Assembly (NCBI RefSeq): GCF_000166195.2
Contig: NZ_CM001403.1
Span: 3,180,432 to 3,244,431, forward strand
From: Mucilaginibacter paludis DSM 18603
GTDB taxonomy: Bacteria; Bacteroidota; Bacteroidia; Sphingobacteriales; Sphingobacteriaceae
Reading direction: 5' to 3'
Length of the DNA stretch: 64,000 nucleotides
Positions 42,424 to 51,372 of the stretch are shown here, piece by piece (positions within the stretch are counted from its first letter, which is position 1; each line of letters begins with the position of its first letter). A program made the position numbers and the translations under genes. The notes under the pieces are model-generated. The model searched no databases, was not told where the DNA came from, and was given only the letters and a program-made list of their open reading frames with translations.

Positions 42424-42987
42424 ATGTCTAAAGCGTCAGAAATTAAAAACGGTAGTATACTTCGCTTTAATGGCGAGTTGATACAGGTAGAAGAATTTAT
42501 TCACCGTACACCGGGCAATCTGCGTGCCTTTTACCAGGCCCGCATGCGTAATATTAAAAGTGGCAAATTGGTAGAGTATCGTTTCCGTACGGACGAAGAA
42601 GTGGAGATTGCCCGCGTTGAAACCAACGATTACCAGTTTTTATATGAAGATGGCGACCAATTGGTGGTGATGGATAATACCACCTACGACCAGTTTAACG
42701 TACCTAAAACCTTATTTGGCACGGCCGTGAAGTTTTTAAAAGAAGGCACCAACGTGATTGTAGCTTTTGAAAGCGATGAGCCCATTATGGGCCAGATGCC
42801 AAGCTCTGCCGAACTGGAAATAACCTATACCGAACCTGCAGTAAAAGGCGATACATCAACCGGTGCCCTAAAAAACGCTACCGTTGAAACTGGTGCCGAA
42901 ATTAAAGTTCCGTTGTTTGTAAATATTGGCGATAAGGTGAAGGTTGATACCTCTACCGGAAACTATGTGGAACGGGTTAAAGGATAA
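42424..42987 (+). CDS. efp: elongation factor P
   Basis: A 187-residue EF-P, which relieves ribosome stalling at polyproline. Three domains are visible: KOW-like (about 1-65), OB (66-128) and the C-terminal OB with TYTEPAVKGDTSTGALKNAT and the ending VPLFVNIGDKVKVDTSTG. The tip loop is HRTPGNLRAF, where the residue that is Lys in E. coli (PGK) is Asn32. The usual lysine for beta-lysylation is therefore absent, and Arg34 is close by. The start fits the family (SKASEIKNGSILRFNGELIQ). It is a single-gene unit between its own promoter and a terminator. Confidence 0.97.
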   Translation: MSKASEIKNGSILRFNGELIQVEEFIHRTPGNLRAFYQARMRNIKSGKLVEYRFRTDEEVEIARVETNDYQFLYEDGDQLVVMDNTTYDQFNVPKTLFGTAVKFLKEGTNVIVAFESDEPIMGQMPSSAELEITYTEPAVKGDTSTGALKNATVETGAEIKVPLFVNIGDKVKVDTSTGNYVERVKG

Positions 42988-43004
42988 AAAATATTGTTTA
43001 TAAT

Positions 43005-43030
43005 AAAAAGCTCCGCAAGGGGCTTTTTTT
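43005..43030 (+). terminator. efp terminator
   Basis: AAAAAGCTCC and GGGGCTTTTTTT pair (one G-T wobble) around a GCAA loop and end in a T-run, 18 bp beyond the efp stop. Confidence 0.88.
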
Positions 43031-43292
43031 ATGGGTAGTAAGCCCAGATTTCTAAGAATTAATTTCCTTGTCATGATTTTTTTATGTTGAATTTCGATAT
43101 CAGGTTTGGCAAACTCAATGATGTTGATCACGCTGCCAGGCGATATCAATACATTCGCACTGGAAATAGACGGTAACAACAAGAACGATGATCACATAGG
43201 CTATAGTTCAATATTTGATTTCTACAAAAAATGGATTGATTTGTACAAACACGCGCTTTCTTTGTGAGGCTATATTTGCATAAAAAAACAAA

Positions 43293-44057
43293 ATGGAAGG
43301 GAAAAATAAAATAGCTTTAGTTACCGGTGGTAGCCGCGGGCTGGGCAAAGACATGGCTTTAAGGCTTGCAGAAAAGGGTATCGATGTTGTTGTAACTTAC
43401 CATAGCAAAGCACAGGAAGCTCAGGATGTAGTGACGCAAATTGAACAAAATGGTGCGCAAGCTGCTACATTACAACTCGATACTGGTGATATAAAAAGCT
43501 TTGATTCCTTTATTGGCAAATTGAAGGAAATGTTGATTGTCAAGTTCGGCACCAGCCATATTGATTTTTTAATAAATAATGCGGGTGTTGGCGGGTATTC
43601 ACCCATCAGCGAAGTAACAGAGGATTTTTTTGACAATTTATTGAACATACACTATAAAGGAGTTTACTTTTTAACGCAAAAATTAATCCCGCTAATAAAT
43701 GATGGTGGTGGTATTGTTAATGTATCAAGCGGTTTAACCCGGGTAACGGTACCTGGATCATCTGCCTATGCATCAATGAAGGGCGCTATTGAAATCTTTA
43801 CCCGCTATCTGGCTAAAGAGCTTGGACCGCGAGGGATAAGGGCCAATATTATTGCCCCGGGAGCTGTAATGACAGATTTTGGAGGCGGCCACCTCAGGGC
43901 AGATGAAAACCTGCAAAAGTATATAAGTAATGTAACTGCATTGGGCCGGCCTGGTGTGGCTGAAGATATTGGCGGCGTAGTTGCTTTTTTGTGCACCGAA
44001 GATGCACGTTGGGTTAATGGGCAGCGAATAGAGGTCGCAGGAGGGATGGCACTATAA
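43293..44057 (+). CDS. short-chain dehydrogenase/reductase
   Basis: A 254-residue classical SDR. The cofactor motif ALVTGGSRGLGKDMALRL is at about 8-25, the NNAGVGGY structural motif near 95, the catalytic Ser in NVSSGLTRV near 145 and YASMKGAIEIF with Tyr and Lys near 159-163; RANIIAPGAVMTDF near 185 is the nicotinamide loop. It probably reduces a ketone with NAD(P)H; the substrate is unknown. A -7 box TATATTTG is at 43271-43278, 14 bp before the ATG. The 260 bp upstream hold no clear gene, though a 49-codon ORF (43118-43267) reads like protein. Confidence 0.93.
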   Translation: MEGKNKIALVTGGSRGLGKDMALRLAEKGIDVVVTYHSKAQEAQDVVTQIEQNGAQAATLQLDTGDIKSFDSFIGKLKEMLIVKFGTSHIDFLINNAGVGGYSPISEVTEDFFDNLLNIHYKGVYFLTQKLIPLINDGGGIVNVSSGLTRVTVPGSSAYASMKGAIEIFTRYLAKELGPRGIRANIIAPGAVMTDFGGGHLRADENLQKYISNVTALGRPGVAEDIGGVVAFLCTEDARWVNGQRIEVAGGMAL

Positions 44058-44088
44058 TAAACAAAGCAATTTACCAAGCCAGGTTGCG

Positions 44089-44121
44089 GCAATTTTATTA
44101 CAAAAATTGCTGCTGCTTTTT
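44089..44121 (+). terminator. terminator after the SDR gene
   Basis: GCAATTTT (44089-44096) and AAAATTGC (44103-44110) form an 8-bp stem, followed by TGCTGCTTTTT. It is 32 bp past the SDR stop. Confidence 0.65.
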
Positions 44122-44305
44122 GTAATTTAACATCGTTTTACTATTAATTAGGAGTATCACAGGTGGCGCATTGCTGCTTTTATCCTACGGCCCCGCTGAT
44201 TGATCTATCTCCGCACGCCAGGCTGATAAGCGGGTATAAAACACAAATAAAGCAGGCTTAAGTACAATTTATTTTTCTATTCCATCCTACCTCTCTTTTT
44301 AATTG

Positions 44306-44346
44306 AAAATACCTACCCTGTTTTAAAAAAAGGGTAGGTATTTTTT
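44306..44346. terminator. strong orphan terminator-like hairpin
   Basis: AAAATACCTACCCT (44306-44319) and AGGGTAGGTATTTT (44331-44344) are perfect 14-base complements with an 11-base loop and T-runs on both strands. It lies 249 bp past the SDR stop, behind another hairpin at 44089, so it may end a small RNA that starts within the gap. Confidence 0.75.
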
Positions 44347-44514
44347 GTTTTGGAGTGTGTTGTTTGGTGTATATGCTTCTCAAAGCAGCAAAAATTCAAA
44401 TTTATTGCTAATAATGAATTTTTTTGCAGCATTTAGTTTTGAATTTTAATAAGAAATGACGGTTTTATTGATGTTTTTATAAAAATAAGTAATTATTGAA
44501 AATAATTCGATTGC

Positions 44515-44530
44515 GTGTGTTCGAGCACGC
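44515..44530. promoter_or_regulatory. LacI-type operator upstream of susC
   Basis: GTGTGTTCGAGCACGC is an imperfect palindrome centred on CG (GTGTTCGAGCAC core). It differs from the site at 55093 at only two adjacent bases, and lies 12 bp before the -7 box TATATTTG at 44543-44550, where a bound repressor would block the -33 region. A central CG in a 14-16-bp palindrome is typical for LacI-family operators. Confidence 0.75.
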
Positions 44531-44542
44531 ATTAATTTTCTT

Positions 44543-44550
44543 TATATTTG
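44543..44550 (+). promoter_or_regulatory. -7 box of the second susC operon
   Basis: TATATTTG fits TAnnTTTG. Transcription should begin about 44555-44558, giving a leader of about 170 bases before the ATG at 44725. Confidence 0.65.
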
Positions 44551-44611
44551 ATTTAATGATAAACAAACTTTAACAATAAGTACAAATCTACATATCGTTA
44601 TGTTTATGCCA

Positions 44612-44629
44612 TGCGTATCCGAGCACATA
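44612..44629. promoter_or_regulatory. possible secondary operator
   Basis: TGCGTATCCGAGCACATA shares the right half TCCGAGCAC with TTCGAGCAC of the site at 44515 and is followed by a similar AT-rich tail. It lies about 100 bp downstream of that site, inside the leader. It could be a second binding site for the same regulator. Confidence 0.35.
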
Positions 44630-44724
44630 ATTTTATTCATTAATCTAAAATAATTTCACTCTTCTACTTAAATAACATTAAAAACAATGCAATTATCTAC
44701 TAACAGTCTATTAACTTATCAACT

Positions 44725-47700
44725 ATGTTTAATTTGAAAAAAATCTTACTGTTTATTTTCTTGGTAGTTAGCTGTAGTGGCCTTTATGCCCAGGTTAGGG
44801 TACTTAAAGGTAAAGTTACAGCCAAAGACGGCTCCGTACTGCCCGGAGTAGTTATTGAATTAAAGGGGACTACCAAAGGTGCGGTAGCATCGGGCCCGGA
44901 CGGTTTCTTTTCGTTAAATATCCCCGCGGGAGGGGCAACTATCCAGGCGCACTCCATTGGTTATGTTACTAAAGAGTTAACAATAGCTGCCGGTCAAAGC
45001 AAAATCACCATTGTTTTGGACGAGGATAACAAACAACTGGGTGAGGTTGTTGTAACCGGTTATTCAAACCAAAAAAAGAGTAACCTCACCAGCGCCATTA
45101 CAACAGTATCTGCCGACAAGCTGAAGGATGTTACATCTAACGATATCGGCGCGTTACTGCAAGGTAAAGTATCCGGTTTAAATGTTGTTAATTCATCAGG
45201 TGTGCCCGGTAGCTCATCCGAGATCAGGTTGAGGGGGGTATCTTCTGTAAACGCTACACAAAGCCCCTTGTTTGTGGTTGACGGTATTATTGGCGGAAAT
45301 TACGACCCTAACGATGTTGAAAGCATAAGTGTGTTAAAAGACGCGGGTGCAACGGCTATTTACGGATCGCAGGCCAATGGCGGGGTTATTATTGTAACTA
45401 CCAAAAAAGCCAAAAGCGACCAAACTCAATATGAGTTTAAGGCTGTAACAGGTTTTAGAACTCCCGATTTTGGCAGCATGACCATGATGAACAGCAGTCA
45501 GTTGTATCAAAACCAAAAAGAACTCTTCCGCGATTATATTCCCGGTGCTACGGGGAATACCTACGCGGTAGACCTGGTGCAATTCCAGTCGCAACGCCCG
45601 GCGTCTATATTAAACACCAATACCAACTGGTTAACAACCATGTTTAAAACGGCACCCATGCAAAACTATTACTTTTCGGCAATGGGGAAAACAGCCAAGA
45701 ATGACTATTATTTTGGCGCTACTTACTACAACGAAGATGGTACCTTTTTAAATACCAATTACAAACGGATCAATTTAAGAGCTAATTCCACCTATCATTT
45801 TACCGACAAAATTACCCTGACCAATAATATCAACATTAGTGGCATTCAGGGTAAGAGCTATGATTATAATGATATTTATTACGCTTACCTTAATTTGCCC
45901 TGGGATAACCCTTATGATGCCAGCGGCAATGCTAAGTATGTTGACGGGAACTCTAAATTTAAATGGTGGTCCAGAGATAAAACCAACCCCATCAATACCA
46001 TAGATAATTCTGACCATCCGTATAAGGGCTTTGATGTTAATTATGATTTAATATTAAACCTGCCCATAACCAACTGGTTAACATTTACCACTAATAACCG
46101 CCTTTCAGCCAGTTACAATTACTCATCAACTTACTACAGCCCCGCGGTAGAAGGGGTATACCACGGCACCGGTTATTTAAATAATCAAAGCACTTTTGTT
46201 TATGGTGGCATATCAACCAACTTATTAAAATTCAACTTTAAGCTGGGCGATCATGAAATTAATGGTTTAGCAGGTGCCGAATTTGAAGGAAGCCAGACTA
46301 ATGTGATGGGAGCTTCCGGCAAAGGGTTGCCTATAGGCTTGCAAGTGCTTGATGTTGTGGCCAATAGCCAGGCCGTAAACGGTTATACTGAAAGCCCTAC
46401 TATCGCTTCTTACTTATCGCAGGTAAATTACAGCTACAAAAACACCTATTTCTTAAGCGGTTCGTACAGGGTAGATGGTTCATCTGCTTTCTCGCCCGAG
46501 CATAAATACGGTTCATTCCCATCGGTATCAGCAGCCTGGTTAGCCAGTAACGAGGCATTTTTAAAAGATAATCACACCATCAATACCCTCAAATTACGTT
46601 TAAGCTATGGCGTAACAGGTACGCAAAGTATTGGAGCGGGTAAATACCTTGGCTTATATTCGTTGTCGTCACAGTATAATGGGTCAGTAGGGGCAACACC
46701 TTCACAGCTTGAAAATCCTGACCTGACGTGGGAAAGCAAATACCAGACAGATGCAGGTTTTGATATAGGCTTATTTAAACGTATCAATATAACTGTTGAT
46801 GCCTACCATAACGTTACTAAAAACTTACTGCTGCAGGTATCGCAACCACCATCGGTAGGTTTTGAAACCAAATGGGAAAATGCCGGCCAGGTAACCAATA
46901 ACGGTTTGGAGTTTGCCATCAACAGTATTAACATCCGCAGTAAAAACTTTCAGTGGAACACCGATTTCAATATCAGTTTTAACAATAATAAAATTGGCGG
47001 TTTCCCGGCAACAACCATCTCAACTGGTCAGGATAATGTTTCACAGATTTACCGTAACGGCGGCGATTTGTACGAGTTTTACATGCCCAAATGGGCAGGC
47101 GTAAACGCCCAAACCGGAGCGCCACAGTGGGAAGTGCAAACCAAAGATGCTAAGGGTAATGTAACCTCAACCTCGGTAACATCTAATTATGCCTCGGCAA
47201 CGTTGCAGGAAGTTGGTTCGGCCTTACCTAAATACCAGGGCGGCTTTAATAACGAGTTTAAATACAAAAGCCTATCGCTGCGGGTAAACATGTATTATGT
47301 GGTTGGCAATAAAATTTACAATGCTAATCTGTCGCAGGTGCAGAACGATGGAAGCGAACCTTACCTCAACCAGATGGTAGCAACTAAGGGGACTGTGATA
47401 TGGACCCACCCCGGCGAGATAGCTACCGACCCGAGCCCGCAAAATAATGCCAACTCAACCAGCGTATCAACCCGGTATTTACAAGATGGTAATTACATCA
47501 GCTTACGGAACGTGGCCCTGGGCTACTCTTTCCCTAAGCCATTGGCCAAACGGTTAAAACTGAATGATATCAATGTATCTGTAAGCGGTGATAACATCTA
47601 TACCTTTACTCATTACATTGGCCAGGATCCTTCAACCAATATTACCCCGGGTAACTTTGCAACACCAGGTGTGGCTGATTTTAAGTACCCTAATAACCGC

Positions 47701-47733
47701 CAGTTTTTATTGAACATAAATGTTAAGTTTTAA
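44725..47733 (+). CDS. SusC/RagA family TonB-linked outer-membrane transporter
   Basis: A 1002-residue SusC. The signal peptide ends near LYAQ (about residue 23). A carboxypeptidase-regulatory-like domain follows (about 25-100: VLKGKVTAKDGSVLPGVVIE), then the TonB-box region and plug (QLGEVVVTGYSNQKKSNLTS, DPNDVESISVLKDAGATAIY, QANGGVIIVTTKKAK), then the barrel, ending QFLLNINVKF with the C-terminal Phe. It imports an oligosaccharide whose later processing is suggested by the downstream genes. SusD follows after 11 bp. Expression is probably controlled by the operator 195 bp upstream. Confidence 0.97.
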   Translation: MFNLKKILLFIFLVVSCSGLYAQVRVLKGKVTAKDGSVLPGVVIELKGTTKGAVASGPDGFFSLNIPAGGATIQAHSIGYVTKELTIAAGQSKITIVLDEDNKQLGEVVVTGYSNQKKSNLTSAITTVSADKLKDVTSNDIGALLQGKVSGLNVVNSSGVPGSSSEIRLRGVSSVNATQSPLFVVDGIIGGNYDPNDVESISVLKDAGATAIYGSQANGGVIIVTTKKAKSDQTQYEFKAVTGFRTPDFGSMTMMNSSQLYQNQKELFRDYIPGATGNTYAVDLVQFQSQRPASILNTNTNWLTTMFKTAPMQNYYFSAMGKTAKNDYYFGATYYNEDGTFLNTNYKRINLRANSTYHFTDKITLTNNINISGIQGKSYDYNDIYYAYLNLPWDNPYDASGNAKYVDGNSKFKWWSRDKTNPINTIDNSDHPYKGFDVNYDLILNLPITNWLTFTTNNRLSASYNYSSTYYSPAVEGVYHGTGYLNNQSTFVYGGISTNLLKFNFKLGDHEINGLAGAEFEGSQTNVMGASGKGLPIGLQVLDVVANSQAVNGYTESPTIASYLSQVNYSYKNTYFLSGSYRVDGSSAFSPEHKYGSFPSVSAAWLASNEAFLKDNHTINTLKLRLSYGVTGTQSIGAGKYLGLYSLSSQYNGSVGATPSQLENPDLTWESKYQTDAGFDIGLFKRINITVDAYHNVTKNLLLQVSQPPSVGFETKWENAGQVTNNGLEFAINSINIRSKNFQWNTDFNISFNNNKIGGFPATTISTGQDNVSQIYRNGGDLYEFYMPKWAGVNAQTGAPQWEVQTKDAKGNVTSTSVTSNYASATLQEVGSALPKYQGGFNNEFKYKSLSLRVNMYYVVGNKIYNANLSQVQNDGSEPYLNQMVATKGTVIWTHPGEIATDPSPQNNANSTSVSTRYLQDGNYISLRNVALGYSFPKPLAKRLKLNDINVSVSGDNIYTFTHYIGQDPSTNITPGNFATPGVADFKYPNNRQFLLNINVKF

Positions 47734-47744
47734 CACATCAGGTG

Positions 47745-49265
47745 ATGAAAAGTAAATTATTAACCACCATAGCATTATCAATGCTAACCATTATATACTC
47801 AGGTTGTAAGCTTGAAGACAACCCGACCAATGCGGTAACAACGGCATCGCTAACATCCACTTCGGATGGTTTATTGAACGCGGTAAACGGCGCTTATGCT
47901 TTATTTAAGGATCATGAAGTATTTCAGGGTACAACAGATTTAAATAACATGTACCTGCGCCAGTATTTCCAGATGGCTGATTTTGCATCAGATGATGTGG
48001 TATGCGGGCAGGTAACTACGGATCCCCTGTTTCTTTCGTTTTCGTTAAACTTCGTTCCTAATCAGCAAAATGCAAGTTATTTTTGGTATATCTCCTACAA
48101 AATAATCAGCGATGCCAATACGGTGATTGACCAGGGCGGCAAAATATCCAATCCTACAGCGGCACAGCAGCAACTTATTGGCGAGTGTTACTTTTTAAGG
48201 GCATTTTGCCATTTTAACCTGGCTCGTTTTTTTGCAGAACCTTATACCATCAATCCATCTGCACCCGGTATTATTTTACGTACATCAACTACAGATAATC
48301 CTGTTAAAGCACGCTCATCCGTTCAGGATACCTATAATCAGATCATTGCCGATGCTGTACAAGGAGCATCGTTAATGAACCAGTCGCGCGGGGTGCAATA
48401 TGCCACCAAAGAAGCGGCGTGGGCATTGCTTTCGCGAGTATATTTATACAAGGCCGATTATACCAACTGTATCAATTACTCCAATATGGTGATCAATTCG
48501 GGCAAATTTACCGAAAGTACCGCAAGCCAGTACACTTCGTTATTTGCTAACGCGCCTTCAAATCCCGAAACTATATTTTGCATCGCTTTTACCACGCTTG
48601 ATGATTACGGTAAATTAGGTTCTATTGCGTCACAATATTATTCGGACGGTAACTCCGGTTGGGGCGAAGAATATGCTTCGCAACCTTTACGCGACCTGTA
48701 TGCGAAGAATCCGGCAGATGTACGTACCTCATACATCGTCGACCTGGTTGATGCAAGCGGTGCACAGCAATATAAAAATGGCATCCCTATTTATTACGTA
48801 ACCAAGTTTTCTTTCCAGGGAGGGAGCCCTACCCTAAGCTCGCCGGTGATGTTCCGTTTATCAGAAATGTATTTGAACCGGGCAGAATCAGAAGCTAACC
48901 TTAGCCAAACTGCTGCGGCCCTTACCGATGTAGACATGATCAGGAAAAACCGGGGCTTAACCGCTGCGCTTTATAATGGTGTTGTACCTGCCGGACAAAC
49001 ATTGCTGAATACCGTATTGCAGGAAAGAAGATTGGAATTAGCCTTTGAGGCCGACCGTACCTTTACCGTATACCGTAATAAAATGACAATGGATAAAACC
49101 TATTGGGGTTACCATTTGCAGGGTTTACAGGCAAGTGATATTGATTTGAGTGTTGCCCCGGCTAATTACCCCAACATGACTATTCCGTATACCAGCACAA
49201 AAATTATTTATTATATACCTCAGCAAGAGATTTTGTCGAACTCCTTAGCTACTCAAAATCCATAA
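47745..49265 (+). CDS. RagB/SusD family nutrient-uptake outer-membrane lipoprotein
   Basis: A 506-residue lipoprotein with Cys21 in TIIYSGCKLEDNPTN. It has the SusD-like stretches LIGECYFLRAFCHFNLARFF, AAWALLSRVYLYKADYTNCI and the C-terminal FRLSEMYLNRAESEANLSQT and LQERRLELAFEADRTFTVYR. I use the ATG at 47745; a GTG three bases earlier is possible. It would bind glycan at the cell surface over its SusC partner. It starts 11 bp after the susC stop and is followed, 34 bp later, by the PKD lipoprotein. Confidence 0.95.
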   Translation: MKSKLLTTIALSMLTIIYSGCKLEDNPTNAVTTASLTSTSDGLLNAVNGAYALFKDHEVFQGTTDLNNMYLRQYFQMADFASDDVVCGQVTTDPLFLSFSLNFVPNQQNASYFWYISYKIISDANTVIDQGGKISNPTAAQQQLIGECYFLRAFCHFNLARFFAEPYTINPSAPGIILRTSTTDNPVKARSSVQDTYNQIIADAVQGASLMNQSRGVQYATKEAAWALLSRVYLYKADYTNCINYSNMVINSGKFTESTASQYTSLFANAPSNPETIFCIAFTTLDDYGKLGSIASQYYSDGNSGWGEEYASQPLRDLYAKNPADVRTSYIVDLVDASGAQQYKNGIPIYYVTKFSFQGGSPTLSSPVMFRLSEMYLNRAESEANLSQTAAALTDVDMIRKNRGLTAALYNGVVPAGQTLLNTVLQERRLELAFEADRTFTVYRNKMTMDKTYWGYHLQGLQASDIDLSVAPANYPNMTIPYTSTKIIYYIPQQEILSNSLATQNP

Positions 49266-49299
49266 GTATAGTTACAGCTCACTTAAAAAAGGAAATGAT

Positions 49300-50172
49300 A
49301 TGAAAAAATTAAAATATATACTGGGCAGCATGTTACTGTTGGGTGCGGTTACCCTTTATTCGTGCAAAAAAAATAAGGATGTTGAAGTAAAGGATGTTGT
49401 TTTTACTGATGTGGTAAAAAGTTATGATGTTACCTTTACCAATACCACAACGGATGCATCATCTTTTAAATGGGATTTTGGCGACGGTACAACTTCAACA
49501 CTACAAAGCCCAAAGCATACTTATACTAAAAAGGGAAAGTTTTTAGTTACCCTGTATGCTACCTTAACTAACGGGCAGGTAATTAATGGTTCAACTATTA
49601 TCAATGTATCCAAAAGTTCGCCAATTGTGTTAACTGATAACTCATTTGCCGATTGGGATACCATATCAACCGTATTTACACCAACCACCGCGCTTGGAGG
49701 CGTAGTAAAACAAGCTAAATTTGATTACGATAGCCAGAATGTATATATCTATATGAAGCTGGCGGTAAAAGTTGCCGATGCAAACGTGTTCGACTTTTAC
49801 CTGGATAGTGATAATAATTCGGCAACCGGTTATACCACCGGATCTATACCCGGTGGCGGATACGATTTCTTAATGGAAGGTAACATTCTTTCAGACCCCA
49901 ATAGCCTTGCGCAATTCCAGCATTTGGATACCGGCGGCCAGGCTGCCTGGGCATGGAACCAGCTGAGTATTTCAGGATTTTACACCATGGGCACCATACA
50001 GGAAGCAAATGGAATTACCACTGTTGAAATGTCTTTATCGCGCAGCAAAATAAGTGGTTTAATAGGTACAGGCATGAAATTGGGTATCATCGTCAGTACA
50101 TCGGGTTATTCTCCGATAGGCTATTTGCCAGGCCAGAATCTGGCGCCAATTACATTGAATATCAGTCAGTAA
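49300..50172 (+). CDS. PKD-domain surface lipoprotein
   Basis: A 290-residue lipoprotein with Cys22 in AVTLYSCKKNKD. A PKD domain follows at about 30-105 with FKWDFGDGTTS and QSPKHTYTKKGKFLVTLYAT, the family hallmarks. The C-terminal 180 residues form a separate beta-rich domain (NSFADWDTISTVF, DYDSQNVYIYMKLAV, FDFYLDSDNNSATGY) resembling carbohydrate-binding or SusE/F-like modules, with a possible Ca2+ loop in DSDNNSATG. It is third in the SusC operon and is likely a surface glycan-binding protein. The ligand is unknown. Confidence 0.85.
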   Translation: MKKLKYILGSMLLLGAVTLYSCKKNKDVEVKDVVFTDVVKSYDVTFTNTTTDASSFKWDFGDGTTSTLQSPKHTYTKKGKFLVTLYATLTNGQVINGSTIINVSKSSPIVLTDNSFADWDTISTVFTPTTALGGVVKQAKFDYDSQNVYIYMKLAVKVADANVFDFYLDSDNNSATGYTTGSIPGGGYDFLMEGNILSDPNSLAQFQHLDTGGQAAWAWNQLSISGFYTMGTIQEANGITTVEMSLSRSKISGLIGTGMKLGIIVSTSGYSPIGYLPGQNLAPITLNISQ

Positions 50173-50215
50173 TTATCGCGACAAGCAAGGTTAAAGCTAT
50201 AATGATAAAGCACTA

Positions 50216-51328
50216 ATGGAAAACGTTATTCCTAAATCATCAAACAGGCTCATCTCCTTAGATGTAATGCGTGGGTTAATTATGATACTGCTGGCCGGCG
50301 AAAGCTGCCTGCTGTACGAAAACTTGCATGCACTGCATTTAGGAGGTGTTGCCGATGGTTTTATTGAGCAATTTTTCCATGCCCAATGGCGGGGCCTTCA
50401 CTTTTGGGATTGTGTGCAACCCGGCTTTATGCTGATGGCTGGCGCGGCCATGTATATCTCCTACTATTCAAAATTGCAAAAGGGAGTAACATGGAAACAG
50501 AACTTTAAGCACATCGCCATTCGTTCGGTAAAATTATTTGTATTGGGCACAGGCTTGCATTGTATTTATGCCGGTAAGCTGGTGTTCGAGCTTTGGAATG
50601 TGTTAACACAACTATCAGTTACCACGCTTATTGCCTATTTGATCATCAACAGGTCGTTTTGGTTCCAGGTTGGGGTCTCTGTAGCTTTATTAATTGTTAC
50701 CGATGTATTGTACCGAACCATACTTGTGCCCGGCTTTAATCAGCCTTTTGTAGAGTTTCACAACTTTGGAGCTTATATGGATACCCTGTTAATGGGTAAA
50801 ATCAATACCGATGGGTGGGTAGCCATTAACATAATACCTACCGCGGCCCATACAATATGGGGAGTACTGGCAGGCAGGTTGTTGATATCCGGGCAAACGC
50901 CGGGCAAAAAAATTAAACTGCTGCTTATCGCTGGTGTAATTGCCCTGGTTGCCGGTTTCGGGCTCGACCTGGCCAATATAACTCCAATTATCAAGCGTAT
51001 CAGCACCAGTTCATTTGCATTGGCTTCGGGCGGATGGGTACTGCTCATATTGGCTTTTATGTATTGGCTTGTTGATATTAAACAGGTAAATAAGTACGCG
51101 TGGGTATGTGTGGTGGTGGGGATGAATTCGATATTTATTTACCTGTTTTTTGAAACCGTGGGTGCGCAATGGTTTAACGGCGCAATCGGTATTTTTATAA
51201 AAGGCTTTTTAGGTTTTAGTGCATTGCCTATGCCAATCATAGCGGTTATTTCTTCACTCGTTACTTTGTTTGCCGAGTGGTACCTGTGCTATTTTTTGAG
51301 TAAACATAAAGTATTCATTAAGATATAA
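50216..51328 (+). CDS. HGSNAT-like transmembrane acetyltransferase (DUF5009)
   Basis: A 370-residue membrane protein with about nine or ten helices. The N-terminal RLISLDVMRGLIMILLAGES and FFHAQWRGLHFWDCVQPGFM (His at about 55) carry the conserved H-A-x-W-x-G-L-x6-Q-P features of heparan-alpha-glucosaminide N-acetyltransferase; the His is the acetyl-accepting residue in the human enzyme. The human protein moves acetyl from cytosolic acetyl-CoA to terminal alpha-glucosamine on the other side of the membrane. Here the enzyme could acetylate a glycan amine in the periplasm. It is in the SusC operon, 43 bp after the PKD gene. The substrate is inferred. Confidence 0.85.
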   Translation: MENVIPKSSNRLISLDVMRGLIMILLAGESCLLYENLHALHLGGVADGFIEQFFHAQWRGLHFWDCVQPGFMLMAGAAMYISYYSKLQKGVTWKQNFKHIAIRSVKLFVLGTGLHCIYAGKLVFELWNVLTQLSVTTLIAYLIINRSFWFQVGVSVALLIVTDVLYRTILVPGFNQPFVEFHNFGAYMDTLLMGKINTDGWVAINIIPTAAHTIWGVLAGRLLISGQTPGKKIKLLLIAGVIALVAGFGLDLANITPIIKRISTSSFALASGGWVLLILAFMYWLVDIKQVNKYAWVCVVVGMNSIFIYLFFETVGAQWFNGAIGIFIKGFLGFSALPMPIIAVISSLVTLFAEWYLCYFLSKHKVFIKI

Positions 51329-51372
51329 CTGTGCATTAATAGCCGGTTATTAAATCAAGATATCTCATAAGC

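Larger units (their letters stand above)
44122..44724. other. long intergenic region upstream of the second SusC operon
   Basis: No gene is seen. It contains a 14-bp perfect stem at 44306-44344, too far from the SDR gene to be its main terminator, then an AT-rich stretch with the operator at 44515, the -7 box at 44543, a weaker operator-like site at 44612 and a leader of about 170 bases. Confidence 0.7.
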
